DNA of 64,000 bases from assembly GCA_038496675.1 (NCBI GenBank), contig CM076656.1, positions 22,651,962-22,715,961 of the forward strand. The letters are read 5' to 3'. A program made the translations under genes and the position numbers. This stretch comes from Rachycentron canadum (lineage: Eukaryota > Chordata > Actinopteri > Carangiformes > Rachycentridae). Numbering within the stretch: position 1 is the stretch's first letter; every line of letters starts with the position of its first letter. The notes beneath the pieces were generated by a model. That model ran no database searches, was not told where the DNA came from, and was given only the letters and a program-made list of their open reading frames with translations. This document shows, in pieces, positions 49,579 to 61,490 of the stretch.

Positions 49579-52500
49579 TGTGAATGTTACTGATGCAGAT
49601 TGTTGATGGGATGCTGTTGTTTATCCTGTAGCTGAAATATCAGCGCATGCTGGAGAGACTGGAGAAGGAGAATAAAGAGTTAAGGAAAGTGGTGCTGCAG
49701 AAAGATGACAAGGGGATTCACCAAAGGAAAGTGAAGGTGGGTTTCTAAACACATACAGTAAACATATTAACTTTAACTTGTGAGGCATGGATTTGGGAGT
49801 GTGTTACTATAAATCATCGTTCAGTGGAGACAGGAATATTTTCTCAGCTTCACATATTGATCCTTTAATGCTGCTCTGAGCATTTGATTTGTTTCTTGTA
49901 GTGTCATTTTATTTCCCCTTTCCTTCTTTACAATCACTGCTAGACTCTCTGGATAACTGTCAACTGAATGTTTTTAAAGTTAAGGTATATAACAGACTGT
50001 GAATAAAAGTGGATGTTGACTCTGGGGCTAAAAAGAAGTCAGATTGTATTGAAGTCTATGTCCCTACTTCTCCCTTGATTTATTAGCTCAGTAAATGTTT
50101 TCCTAATGAGTTTATGGTCTCGGTCTCTAGTTTCAAGTCTTCAATACAACATGAGGTTAATTTTTTAAGTGATGGTCCCAGTTAAAGGAAAATATAAAAG
50201 CAGTGTATGCATTAGGGTGTGAATGACACTCCTCTTCAGCTCCACCTTTTACTACAAATACGGTTTCTTTCGGTTTCAAAAAAATCAAGATGGCACCGGA
50301 CGAATTACGAATTAGAGGCTTCAAAACAGCAGCTCACAAACCATTGGGTGACGTCACAGCTGCATATACATGCATCTTGGTTCACATTGTTTATTTTTGT
50401 GTCTCCTCTTGTAGAAATCCCTTATTGACATGTATTCTGAAGTTCTGGACATCTTGTCTGACTATGATGCCAACTACAATACACAGGACCACCTACCCAG
50501 GGTAAGGAGTGCTCAAAATTGGCACCTCATTCACTGGAAATGGTTTGTCTCAATGAAGGGCCGCATTGATTCCTCAGTTGTTCAGATGCTCCAACAACGC
50601 TGTATCACAGCGCTTAAGGGATTTATTTTTCTGAGTTTTGTTTCTGATACTAACAATGAAGTAAACACGTAGTTATCCAAAATATATCTTGATTATGATT
50701 TATTTTTCTGACAGAATTGTTATTCAATGATGAATCCCCACACTGTGAATGTGTAATTTATTTTAGCTGGAACCTGATCCCTGATTCTTTCAACTTCTTT
50801 TCGTTTTCATCTGTGCACTCTCCCACTCAGTCTCTCCTCTCCTCTGTTTCAGGTGGTTGTGGTTGGGGATCAAAGTGCTGGGAAGACCAGTGTCCTGGAG
50901 ATGATAGCTCAGGCCAGGATCTTTCCTCGGGGCTCAGGAGAGATGATGACACGCTCTCCTGTTAAGGTAAATGGGGTCTGACTGGGTGATGTGTAATCCT
51001 CAACAACACAAACGTGATTTATACACTTATCAACAGCTGCTTAATTTGACGTCCTGTTATTACTACACTTATTGCTGAAATGCCATCGTATAGACTTTAG
51101 TCAGGAAGGGTATTGTTTTGGCCTCTCAGCCAAGAAATAAAGGAGTTTTGGAAGTTGAAAATGTAAATAATCCCTGTGTTGTTTGTATATGATATTAAAG
51201 GTTCTGACTCATGTTCTTTCTGTAGGTAACGCTAAGTGAGGGCCCCCACCACGTGGCCATGTTCAAGGATAGTGGCAGAGAGTTTGACCTTACCAAGGAG
51301 GAGGATGTAAGTCATTCACTCCCTCCACCCAATATGAGTTGGAGCTTTACCTTGGTTCTGTTCACACAGTTTGATCTTGTCTTTCTTCCTCTGTTTTGCA
51401 GCTCTCTGCTCTGAGGCATGAGATTGAGCTGAGGATGAGGAAGAGTGTGAAGGAGGGACAGACAGTCAGCTCTGAGGTGGGACACAGTACAAGTTTCAAA
51501 GAAGCTGCGACATAATGATTTACTTAGTGTTTCCATGTTTCATGGAAAATCATGTTTGTTTGTTTTTTTTTTATGTTTGTCAGACAATATCCTTGAGTGT
51601 CAAAGGCCCTGGCATCCAGAGGATGGTGCTTGTTGACTTGCCAGGTGTAATCAGTGTGAGTATATGTTCTGATATAAAACAAAAACACATTTATTTGACT
51701 GTGTACTGGATCCTTTCTGTAAAACACACACTTAGTTAACTATAGGTTTGTTTTTGGTACAAAAGATTAAAGCTAATAGACCAGACTTGTCTTCACAATT
51801 ACAGTGATGCAAATACAGAAAAGTCTTTTTAATGTGTGTCCTTTTCAGACGGTAACTACTGGCATGGCAGCTGACACTAAAGAAACCATCTTCAGCATCA
51901 GCAAAGCCTACATGCAGAACCCCAACGCGATCATCCTCTGTATTCAGGGTGAGCCAGGAACATACCATTCACAGTTACAGCAACAACTGTCAAACTGAGC
52001 AGGCAGCTGATGTGTCAGAGGACTGACTTTCAGACCCATGAACTTATTATCTAAACACCATCAACCTCTTGTGATCTTTGTTGTCTCTGTTCAGATGGCA
52101 GCGTGGATGCAGAGCGGAGCATTGTAACTGACTTGGTTAGCCAGATGGATCCCCACGGGAAGAGGACCATCTTTGTCCTGACCAAGGTGGACTTGGCTGA
52201 GAAGAACCTGGCCAGCCCGAGCAGAGTAAGACAGTTTAACTCCTCACTCAGCCCACTATTGTGGTAAGACCACAGAAATGAGGAGCTGTACCAGTCCAAC
52301 TATATGAAGCTGCTCCACCAGAGGGCGCCAGCACTTTGATTTTAATCAGCTGGTCCCTGAATTACTCAGTGTTCATGAATCTCGTAGTGGCGACTGGAGG
52401 AGCCTGGGAATTTAAATCCTTTCTGTCACGTTTTTTCAGATCCAGCAAATAGTGGAAGGAAAGCTGTTCCCCATGAAGGCGCTGGGCTACTTTGCTGTGG

Positions 52501-55500
52501 TGACAGGCAAAGGTAACCTCTACTTCTCAGTAATCCATCATTGAGCGTTTAATTTAATTGAATTATTTAATGAGACTTTCAGATCTTGATCAGTAATCTA
52601 ATTTTGTTTCACAACAGCAGTGACTTAATGGAGGTTCGTTGGTTTCTCTATATTGTTGTTTGCATTAACTTTTGTGGTGAAGTTTTATTTTAGTATAATT
52701 TGAATTGTGTAGCTCTCATAATTACATAAACAATTATTCTTCTGTCGCAGTTTTTTTTCACACCAATTCAAATGAAATACAAGAAAAAGAATCCAAACAT
52801 GATTAATTTGATATATTTAAAGAATAAGCTTCAAAACCTTGTGAGTTGAGGCCCAGTCACTGTATGCACAAATACAATTGCAGCCAAAAAAAACCTTATA
52901 CTAAATGGTCCAAAATCAACTAACATCAGAGAGATGATGAAAGATACACAATCAATCAAACCAAGAGATGGTAAATAGCAAAGTAGAATAACCAGTTTGA
53001 TCTTCTGTTTACTTGTGCACAGGGAGCACTGGTGAGAGCATTGACTCCATTAAAGACTATGAGGAGGACTTCTTCCAGAACTCCAGATTACTGAGGCAAG
53101 TTATACCTGATTCACCAAACTCTAATGTTACATCTCATTAATTAACTTCAAGCTGACAATTCATGCGTTCATTCAATCAGGGATGGCATGTTGAAAGCCC
53201 ACCAGGTGACCACGAAGAACCTGAGTCTGGCCGTCTCCGACTGCTTCTGGAAGATGGTGAGGGAGTCTGTTGAGCAGCAGGCTGATGTCTTCAAAGGTAA
53301 GATTTACCATGTACCACCAAGGTTTTTTAAACTTTAAAAAAAAAAAAAAAAGTTGGCTCCTGGCTCTATTCATTACGCTGCACAGGGGGAACAGGTGCTA
53401 CTATTCCCGACTCCTCCACCTGCTGGTTTTGGCTTTACTCAGCCCACCCTGCCACACTTTTCTACTCCCCCAGTCCTGCCTTCCAACTGCAATTAGTCTA
53501 GACAATTACAAACCCATTGCTAACTGCAGGGGAGATTTATGGCCGTGAGACTGCAGTTCCCATAGGCCCATTGTGTGGCGTATTGATCCATAGCCCATCA
53601 AATCACACACAGCCGGCCACAATCGTCCTTGCTTGGCGCCACCGTGGCCCCACAAACCGGCAATTAGCCTAATCTCCACTGTGGATAGGGAGCTGTGCAG
53701 AGGGACAGCAGACTTGGTTTGTGTGTGTCTGTGTCTCCCTCTGTGTACATACGTGAGAACTAAAACTGTGACTTTTGATACAGCACATGTGATTGGCCCC
53801 ATCCCCTCTCCACCTGAGGGACTAGTTAAAGGAGTGAGGGTGTGAAGTCCTCACCGACTTCTATTAAAGGATAGGAGCCATTATCAGTCTGAAAACTGCC
53901 TTTATATTAAAGCAAAGCCGGCCCTGTCCCCTTGTGTGGTTATTGCCTGTTGATTACAGAGAATTACTGTTTGATGTCATCCAGGCATGACGACGAACAC
54001 ATGGGAAATGTTACACGATTAGGTCGATTTAATTTAGAAATTTCGAGAGCTGCATTAAGGCTTTCATGATGGAACCTCTTCCAGTGTTGAAGATTATACA
54101 TGTTGACGTTGAAAAGGGTCAAATATTCATTGTCGTTGTCCGTTGTCTCCACAGCGTCGCGTTTCAACCTGGAGACAGAATGGAAGAACAACTACCCTCG
54201 CCTGAGAGAGCTGGACCGGGTGAGACTTGACCAGAAAGCCCTCTTTAATGAAACCCACTCAAATTCATCATATTAATCCAAATGTGCCTTATTTTGTGTT
54301 CTTGCAGAACGAACTGTATGAAAAGGCCAAAAATGAAATCTTGGATGAAGTCATTAGTTTGAGTCAAGTGACCCCACAACACTGGTAAGTTAATGATGAT
54401 TTATATATAACAAAATAGCATAAAAAGTGCAAGGAGGACCCAGCAAATTTTAATTTTATCAGTACTATTTATTAATTCCCCCATTTAGCATATTGGTCTT
54501 AACAAGATGCCCCCGTTAGAGGACTGAACTTTGTAAAATTGTCCACATGATTTTGATGATATATTTAAATATATATACATATAGGTCATTTTAGGGGCAA
54601 GGCCTTTGGTGTCACAAAATCTTGCCATTGATTTGATTGATGATCTGATTTAATGCCTCCAGATAAATAACTTTAACTTTAACCTTCTGATAAGAAAATA
54701 ACAAATGAGAAATAAAAGAAGCACTTTAACATGTATCAATTCACCAGATTCAAAATATGTAAATATACATCATTTCAGAAAAAGGCATTTTCAGCAGATG
54801 AATGTCATGGCTGTTGACATGAGAAAAGCTGTTTTAGGGCCAATCTGCTGTTTTTTTCTCTGAAAGCATTTACATACGTGTGAATGTGTAGTTATACCTC
54901 ACACCCAATGAGGAAAACCTTGCTAAATGAGATGTATGCATGGTGTTGTGGCTGTCCCCAGTGTGCGTGCCATCAGTTCTCCCAGATCAATACTCTGATG
55001 AATGACCCATGGATGGGAACAGGGGTGGCCCTGTTAGCCAGCAGCCAGCCAGCACTATTGGAGAAAGTGCTTATTGACAGTGAGGAGTGTTGGCCTGAAC
55101 AAAAGGGGGAGTGTCATGAAATATGAGCGTGCGTTTATGATTAATGAGAGGAGCTCAACAGCGCTCTGGTCTCAGGGGAGGCTGGGGAGGGTTTTGTTCC
55201 ATTGTCATGCTGCTGTGGGGAGATAGAGTGTGAGTGTGGAGGCTTTTAGCTGCAAACAGGGCCATACTGAAGCTGTATTGGAATCTACAGTCAAGGGCAA
55301 TCACAGCAGTACAGACTACACTCTGAAGGCAGCAGAGCCAAGAACAATCCCTCTTCACTCATTGTTTTCAAGCCCCACCGGGTCACCTAAGTGAACTGAG
55401 CTTGACACCTAAAAGCAACTTTGTTCAGAGCTCTCTTGTTTGTTAAATCCACCTTAAATCTGAAACAAAACATGATATCCCAAGATTGTAGCACCTTAAG

Positions 55501-58500
55501 CGTGTTACTAGAACTCAAGAGAACCCAAACTGGTAGGTACTAATCATATTTCTTTGGAAATTGCAATAAATTGTGTTTAACCCCTGCAGGGAGGCCATTC
55601 TGCAGAAGAAGCTGTGGGAACGTGTTTCCACCCATGTTATTGAGAATATCTACCTGCCTGCTGCCCAAACAATGGACTCAGGCACCTTTAACACCACCGT
55701 GGACATCAAGCTCAAGCAGTGGACTGACAAGCAGCTTCCACACAAAGCACTGGAGGTAGAGGAGACTGTCACATTATAATTCAGATTATAGTATTGAGTT
55801 TTAAATCAGTTTCATATGAATCAGTGTATGAGATTATTCTTTTATTTTGCATATATAATTTTGCGACTGAATTGTTACAGAATTATTTAGTATTGCATGG
55901 ACACATTGAATTTCTGTATTTTGTCACAGTGTATTGATTGTAAGGAATATTCAAACAGCCAATGGCCTTGTGGCATTATGATCCTTTTCTTTCCCTGATG
56001 CACTTCGCTCCTCATCAGGTTGCCTGGGAGACACTGCAGGAGGAGTTTGCCCGCTTCATGGCTGAATACAAAGGCAAAGACCAGGACGACATCTTTGACA
56101 AGCTGAAAGAGGCTGTGAAGGACGAGAGCATCAAAAGGCACAAGTGGAACGAGAGGGCCATGGACAGCCTGGTAAACACACAGTAAATCCACCAACCCAG
56201 GGCACAAGGATGCAGCACAAATTGATTTAATCTGACTCTTCCAAAAGGCAATTTAGTCATCATGCATCGTGAATGAAAAAGAAACTGGTGTTGCTGACAT
56301 TGCTCTATTCATACGATTGAGTAGCCTATCTGGTGCAGGACATATTGTGCATTTTTATTACATTACATACAGGTCTACTAATAATGTGATTTTTCTTCTT
56401 GCCCTTGGCTTCTGTCTGTCAGAGGGTCATCCAGCACAACGCCCTAGAAGACCGGTCCATCACAGACAAGCCTCAGTGGGATGCAGCCATCCAGTTCATG
56501 GAAGAAACCCTGCAGTCACGCCTCAAAGACAGTATGTTTGCCACGATGGCTTCATACAGCCTCACACCCAGTGCTAGAAATCTCCTTCTGTTTTTAACAA
56601 TGTGATAACTTAGCTGTTAAAAGACCAGTAGTTAAGGTAAAAAAGTTATAACCAAGGGGGGCAAATGGGGTCTAGAGTGGGAAACTGGTCTCACAAGCAC
56701 CAACAAAAACCAGATTTTCTTAGATGTTGGAATATGACTGTGCAGATCATCCATTTTATTATCAAGACTGGATTTTGCTCGTAAGATTACTGCTGCATTA
56801 CATACAGTTAAACATGTCAGTAACACTCTCATTAAGAAGAGGACAGTTGGTCAGAAGTGTTATTCTTCTGCATTATTCTGTCTAGTTTGATATTCTGCTT
56901 CTCTGCTCCAGTTAGAAGCTCCGCTCCATCGAAATGCCAACTTGCAAGCATGAGGTTGTGTCAAATACTTTCAGTGGAAGTAAATGGCAAACTGAATGTA
57001 TTTCATTCGCGCTGAACTTCTGTCTTCTCTCTTCTCTCTTCTTGTAGCGGACTCAGTCATCAGAGACATGGTGGGTCCAGACTGGAAGCAGAGGTGGCTG
57101 AACTGGATGAATCGCACACCAGACCAGGTTAGACTTTGAAGGGTCTCCCCAGACTCCTTAGAAGCAACACACAGACTTTAAATTGGAAAGATTGTAAGAC
57201 ACCTGGTATAATACAAGTTGCCACATTAGTGCAGATCCCCCCTTTTACAGCATCTTAGGTCTGAGAGCTTAATAGAAGCGCACAGTGCAAATAATAAATA
57301 ATCATCGACATCGAAAAGATAATCTCACTTCCTTTTCCTTGACCTTTCAGCACATCCGCAATGAAACAAAAAACGAGCTGGAGCGTTTGCTGAAGCTGCA
57401 TGATGACCACACAGCCTACCTGGCCAATGACGAGGTCACCACAGTGAGGAAGAACCTGGAGGGACGATCGGTCGAAGTGGATCCTGTGCTGGTGAGTTTC
57501 TAAAGTTAGATGATCCTAGAAATATGATATGTAAAGTGGTAAAAGTGAGAAATCAATTTTTTTTAAATGAAATTCTTCATAGTTGCACCTACTAACGTCA
57601 GAGTGCTGACCTCTTTTTCTGGACAGATCAAAGACACTTGGCATCAGCTGTATCGTCGACACTTCCTGCAGAAGGCGCTGGCTCACTGTAATCTCTGCAA
57701 AAGAGGTTTTTACTACTACCAGAGACACTTTGTTGACTCTGAGGTAAGCAGAGGGGAAGTTACCCTGGTGTTTTGTTTTTTTTTAAAACCCACTTTCTGC
57801 CTGTTTGTGTGAAAAATTGAACTGTGTCTGGACACTGTTCCCAGTTGGAGTGCAATGATGTGGTACTGTTCTGGAGGATCCAGAGGATGCTGGTCATCAC
57901 AGCCAACACTCTCCGACAGCAGCTCACCAACACTGAGGGTAAGGATAGAGGACTTTATAATGGAGGTTTATTCAAAAGGTTTCCTCTGCTCTCCCCTGTT
58001 GGTCAGCCGTACTTTACCTCTCAAAAGTTAAATTTATCATTAAAACAGTACTAACTATTACTGGTCAAGCTACTACTACTGGGCAAGCAGGTGAATGGAA
58101 AGAGAGTCTAGCTCACCTCCAGTCATTTAGGCAGAAGAGTCGACACTGAGTTCACTGCTCAGTTCTGAGTTCAGATGTTGCTTACTGGGGCAGCTCAGCA
58201 ACCTTTGCTGCTGGTCTGAGCTTTGTCACATCATTTACACAAGATTTATAACCAGTTTTCCAGGTCATTGATAATAATTCAATAATGACATTGGTCTTAC
58301 AACCAGGATGCTCAAAAACACCCATTGTAAGAACAGACATTTCCTCTCTCAACCATTTTAATGATGCCAAAATGTGTTGATCAAATAATTCAATCAGCAA
58401 ACGGAAAGAAAAATCCCATGCATTGTTGTCGGATCAGATATTGATTGTTATGCTTTGTGTTTGTCTTCGTTCCTCCCTCCGTCTTCTCAGTGCGCCGGTT

Positions 58501-58601
58501 GGAGAAAAACGTGAAGGAGGTGCTGGATGACTTCGGGGAAGACACGGAAAAGAAGACCCAGCTCATCACTGGCCGCCGGGTCCAGCTGGCTGAAGATCTC
58601 A
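40999..58601 (+). CDS. opa1: Mitochondrial dynamin-like GTPase OPA1, exons 1-27 (3' end outside window)
   Basis: OPA1 fuses mitochondrial inner membranes and shapes cristae. Exons: 40999-41027, 41890-42214, 42424-42520, 42764-42871 (4), 44065-44115 (4b), 45704-45786 (5), 47399-47554 (5b), 49240-49293, 49632-49736, 50415-50501, 50853-50966, 51226-51306, 51402-51476, 51584-51655, 51849-51948, 52095-52225, 52440-52512, 53023-53095, 53181-53296, 54155-54219, 54308-54384, 55590-55755, 56019-56171, 56423-56531, 57048-57127, 57351-57491, 57627-57743, 57845-57938, 58491-58601. With all cassettes they give 1014 codons plus one base, all in phase. Order: targeting peptide, inner-membrane helix, cleavage region, coiled coil, GTPase (GDQSAGKT 370-377, DLPG 473-476, TKVD 542-545), stalk, lipid-binding region, start of the C-terminal coiled coil. 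The last about 20 residues (human exon 28) are missing because the window ends inside intron 27. Identity with recalled human OPA1 is very high from exon 6 on. Confidence 0.96.
42764..42871 (+). CDS. opa1: opa1 alternative exon 4 (108 nt)
   Basis: 36 codons (KALPELEEISKLLPDMDKIG is the core), aligned with human exon 4 ([20 protein letters not shown]) and exactly its recalled length of 108 nt. Phase 1 on both sides, so skipping keeps the frame. In mammals exon 4 is an alternative cassette linked to fusion activity. Confidence 0.88.
44065..44115 (+). CDS. opa1: opa1 alternative exon 4b (51 nt)
   Basis: Bounded by TTCTTCACAG and TTAG|GTGTGT, phase 1 on both sides, 17 codons reading (G)VSLGSEVKGAGLHLLL. 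Human exon 4b contains SEVIGASDLLLLL (recalled), so SEV.GA..LLL is conserved with one codon fewer. It is too short and divergent for ordinary gene finders. In mammals it carries the S3 processing site and is included in a minority of transcripts. The donor GTGTGT is weak, in line with regulated inclusion. Confidence 0.72.
44990..45075. repeat. (TTA)n, (AT)n and (GT)n compound microsatellite
   Basis: TTA/ATT units at about 44990-45023, TA units at 45031-45038 and GT at 45039-45070, in the opa1 intron between exons 4b and 5. Confidence 0.9.
45359..45388. other. Perfect 12-bp hairpin in opa1 intron before exon 5
   Basis: CCAACTAGAACC, loop AGTTTG, then GGTTCTAGTTGG: a perfect 12-bp stem with a 6-base loop, about 315 bases upstream of exon 5. 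It could fold in the pre-mRNA. No known function; it may be chance or a repeat relic. Confidence 0.8.
45704..45786 (+). CDS. opa1: opa1 exon 5 with OMA1 (S1) cleavage region; GC donor
   Basis: Encodes (E)TSGDPPLKATDSSAAASQ then DASDRQYKK. Human exon 5 has AFRATDRG, cut by OMA1 between R194 and A195; here the pair is K212-A213 (all-exon numbering) in PLKATD. The donor is AAAAAG|GCAAGT, a GC donor; the nearest GT (45791) would break the frame. Human exon 5 is shorter. Confidence 0.85.
47396..47554 (+). CDS. opa1: opa1 alternative exon 5b (156 or 159 nt) with tandem acceptor
   Basis: Reads GLLGELIHIQQQIQRHEEEV then RRAAAANSARSPPPEPAP, SPPPNPSPLQQTRK. Human exon 5b begins GLLGELILLQQQIQEHEEEA (recalled, 111 nt), so identity is clear. 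The middle is replaced by a proline-rich insert, giving 52 codons against 37. The acceptor is CCCCAGCAG|GGT: using the first AG (start 47396) adds one Gln, the second (47399) matches human. Donor CGCAAG|GTGAAG. Phase 0 on both sides, so skipping keeps frame. In human, exon 5b holds the YME1L (S2) cut site. The polypyrimidine tract upstream is interrupted by long T runs. Confidence 0.88.
49240..50501 (+). CDS. opa1: opa1 exons 6-8: first coiled coil and bundle-signalling lead-in
   Basis: SSDKEKIDQLQEELLRTQ, then LKYQRMLERLEKENKELRKV and KSLIDMYSEVLDILSDYDAN, with heptad Leu spacing typical of a coiled coil in the intermembrane space. Lengths are 54, 105 and 87 nt, all phase 0. A run of 32 T (49544-49575) sits 56 bases before exon 7. 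Confidence 0.95.
49544..49575. repeat. Poly(T) run of 32
   Basis: Uninterrupted T run in the opa1 intron before exon 7, ending 56 bases from the acceptor. Length may vary by sequencing error or between individuals. Confidence 0.9.
49985..50375 (-). repeat. Interspersed repeat family 1, copy 2 (inverted)
   Basis: The reverse complement aligns with 1815-2296 in the same block order (see that entry). It lacks the long T run. It lies in the opa1 intron between exons 7 and 8 and ends about 40 bases before exon 8. It contains ATTGG (50343-50347) next to a perfect CRE TGACGTCA (50349-50356). Confidence 0.75.
50853..53095 (+). CDS. opa1: opa1 exons 9-16: GTPase domain
   Basis: G1 GDQSAGKTSV (exon 9), switch I GSGEMMTRSPVKVTLSEGP (exons 9/10), G3 VLVDLPGVIS (exon 12), GMAADTKETIFSISKAYMQN (exon 13), [20 protein letters not shown] (14), G4 VLTKVDLAEKN (14), and FPMKALGYFAVVTGKG (15/16). 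All catalytic elements of dynamin-type GTPases are present. Exon 16 ends CTGAG|GCAAGT, a GC donor; the nearest GT at 53100 would shift the frame. Conservation with human is nearly complete. Confidence 0.96.
53181..58601 (+). CDS. opa1: opa1 exons 17-27: stalk, lipid-interacting region and start of C-terminal coiled coil
   Basis: Conserved blocks: MLKAHQVTTKNLSLAVSDCF, SRFNLETEWKNNYPRLRELD, WERVSTHVIENIYLPAAQTM, LKQWTDKQLP, VAWETLQEEFARFM, IQHNALEDRSI, DMVGPDWKQRW, EVDPVLIKDTWHQLYRRHFL, CNLCKRGFYYYQRHFVDSEL, RIQRMLVITANTLRQQLTNT and VRRLEKNVKEVLDDFGED. Exon 27 ends LAEDL plus one base (A|GTAAGA). The following exon (KVREIQEKLDAF in human) was not found up to 64000. Confidence 0.95.
53350..53900. 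other. GC-richer, frame-less block in opa1 intron 17
   Basis: This part of the intron between exons 17 and 18 is more GC-balanced than neighbouring introns (GCAGGGGGAACAGGTGC-like and CAGCCGGCCACAATCG-like stretches) and holds no repeat I recognise and no credible exon. It may be a conserved element; comparative data would be needed. A similar block lies at 54950-55360 in intron 19. Confidence 0.3.
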
Positions 58602-60857
58602 GTAAGACACACCAACACAAAACAGAAGCTTACACTGAAAACTGAAGTTAAAATGAGCGATGAGGCAGATTGTCACCTCTTCTGTTCATGTCACTCAGGT
58701 CATACATGTGATTTTAACTACAGTCAAACCTAGTCCCGGGTATTAAACTCAAACATGGGCTTCCATTCTTTCACATATTTTGGCTTGGCTCAACTTATGA
58801 TGGGTAGGTCCAGTACATTGTAGTCTGAAAATAGTTCCATTATAGGAAATCTTAAAGTTGTCAGTAGGTGGCACTGGTGATTAAATAATCTCTATTGGCC
58901 TGTCAGCTGTAGCAGGATCCAGTCGGTTAATGCTTCAACCAGACACAGTAACTTCATGTTATAATAACTTAGATGTGAAGTGTCCAGCTGCTTTTTAAGC
59001 TTAGTTTTACTAATCTTTTCTCGGACACTTGACAGTTCTCCATGTCATTAGCAGTAATGCTGTCACATTAGAAACAATGTGTTGGATTGGAGTTAAATGT
59101 AAAAGGTAGTTTATTCCTCCTAATGCACACTGTGTATGTATGTGTTTGTCTGGCCTGATGAACCTAGACATAAATATACTTGACATACGTGGTGGTGCTG
59201 ATGACATATGGCTGAAGGATATTTGGAGAATTGAATTTGGGAAAGTAAGAGGAGCAGGAAGAGTTGTCTGATTCCCTGACAGGTCAGCCACCAGCCTTGG
59301 TCTCTTTTCACTCAACTTTAATGATTAAAGACAGCACAATTTGCAGAATGCCCATGTCACTACAAGGCATGTCCAGACTTGTTCTGTCATGCATCATAAT
59401 GACTGTCTTTAGTTATAACAGTTGGCATCTATCTGAATTATCGTCGGTTGCTTCAAATTGGAAAATGCTAAACTTTCTGAGGAGCTTATCAGACTCCTGA
59501 ATATCTGTCAGTAACTTGGTTCTGAAGATGTTAGTTTAGTGTGATTCACTCGATATGAATCTTTTCTTCTTTTTTTTTTTTTTGTTCAAATAAAATCAAT
59601 TATAACTTGGAAAACAGCTGTTTTTGCAGAGGTCATGAACCAGACCATCGGACAAAACTCAAAATCTCTGTTCTGCTTTTTGTGTTTTTTTTCATTTGTG
59701 TTGTCATACATGAGTGGCTTATGTGAGTCAGACCACCAGTATCGCTCTGGTCTCATTTCTAGTCTGGCAATAATGGTAACCAGAGAGGATTTTGGAACTG
59801 GTGCAAGCGCACACATACCACTCGACCCCTGTAGTTGTTGAGTGTTAGTCACTGTTCCACCCCGACATGATGAGACCCCTGTATGTTGTCTGATTCCATG
59901 GATATTTGTTCAATCAGAGAGCAGATCGAAGCACATAAGCTGCTGGTCAGCACAGTTGTTGGGACTGTTCTGAGACACAGTCATATGTTGGAAATGTAAG
60001 TGTGCACTGCTAATGTTTTTGTGTGAATGTGCATTTAAGATTGAGAATCACTAAATGTAAAGGAACTAATTTACCTTTGTTAAAAAAGCATTTAGGTATG
60101 TATGTATGTGGCATTTTTACGTGAACATTCAGTACATCTGCACTGTTGGTACATTTCGAAGGACTTTTCTTGGGGGTGAGTCCCAGATATCTGCTTTTTC
60201 TTTTTTTAACCTGTGTGCTTGCTGAAGCCTGAGTGGTCTCCAGCTTTCATCTAATTCAACAAAACTCTGCTGGCTAAGCAAATCTGTATTCACAAAGGGC
60301 ATGAGGCATGCACACACACATAATGATAGTTCCTGTCACAACAAACTGGGAAGCATAATTTACACACATCTACCTCATAGTATAAATTAAACACATACAC
60401 ACAAACACAACTGTTCTCATTAATTTGTCTCAATAGTTAAATTCTTTCTTCCGTTGGACACAGTAAAGCATTAAATGAGTCAGTCTGTCTCAGCGGCGTC
60501 AACAGTATGTAAGTAAGTCTGTGCTGTCCTCTCAAAAGCACGACCTTTGAATCTAGAAAACTCATCTGTAAAAAACACATTCATCTTAATTTCTAGATGG
60601 ATTTTTATAGTAACATTAGGCTGAATGATTTCCATCAAGATTGGCTTTTGTGTAGCAATGCTTGAATCCTCTGAAGGAAGTGCAACAGCTTCCAATTATC
60701 ATGTCATTTTTAGAGAGTTGTTGCTCTGTGATAGTTTCAGCTGGAGCGTTTTGTTTGTGTATTTTTTTTTCTGCTTAAACTAAATCATCTTTTTCTAACG
60801 AGCCCCGATTTGTCCTTGTTTGACACTTCAGTCGATAAACTTGTGTAAGAAATTGAT

Positions 60858-61490
60858 AAGATCTGGATCAGTCTGATCCTCTGACTGGAGCACTGCTGCT
60901 TTACTTCTGTGTGTTTATCCATCCATTCTCATCCTCCATCTTTGATAGTGACGTCTAGAGTCACGTCTCTACATGGGACACTCCTATTGGCTCCAGTGGG
61001 TGATGTCACAGCCAATCAGAGAGTCTCCTTCAGGGGCCTAGCTGTCAGCTGCTTGTAGCCAAAGTCAATGGGATCAATCCTGTATTTTTCTGAGAGTGAG
61101 GAGAAGTTGCTCTGAGTTTATTGTAGTGACAGAATAAAGACAGAGAGACATGGACAATAAGATATTTAGAGCATTAGAGGCTTTGGAGCTGATTTTTCAT
61201 CATTACTGCTCCAAAGAATGAGCAGAACTCAGATCAGATAAAGAGAGAAACTTCAAATCAGCTCCAGAACAACACAAACACATGTGTAACATGTGCATGT
61301 TTTCTTTGGTTATTATTTTTTACAGTGTTTTTATCTATAAAATAAAGCACAATTCCGTGTGTTTTTCTTGTTTTCTGAGCTACTATCCCCTATTACAGTG
61401 AACAGAGTCTTTATTGAGTGACATATACAGTATAATTAGCTGAGGTTGAGCTGATTCTGAATATGTGGAGACTTGGTGACATTTTTAAAA
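60858..61490 (+). repeat. Interspersed repeat family 2, copy C (longest)
   Basis: About 630 bases. The first 490 match copy B; the last part also matches copy A (GAGCTACTATCCCCTATTAC, AGTGAACAGAGTCTTT, ATTCTGAATATGTGGAG). It lacks a few bases present in B (B reads TTCTGATCTCAGAGTGAGG, C reads TTCTGAGAGTGAGG). It retains ATTGG (60986-60990), TGATGTCAC (61001-61009) and CCAAT (61012-61016). No coding frame and no target-site duplication that I can confirm. Confidence 0.85.

Noticed and set aside
59620..59850. Acceptor-like TTTTTGCAG|AGGTCATG as the final opa1 exon
   Set aside because: The phase would fit, but the peptide does not resemble the conserved OPA1 C-terminus (KVREIQEKL).
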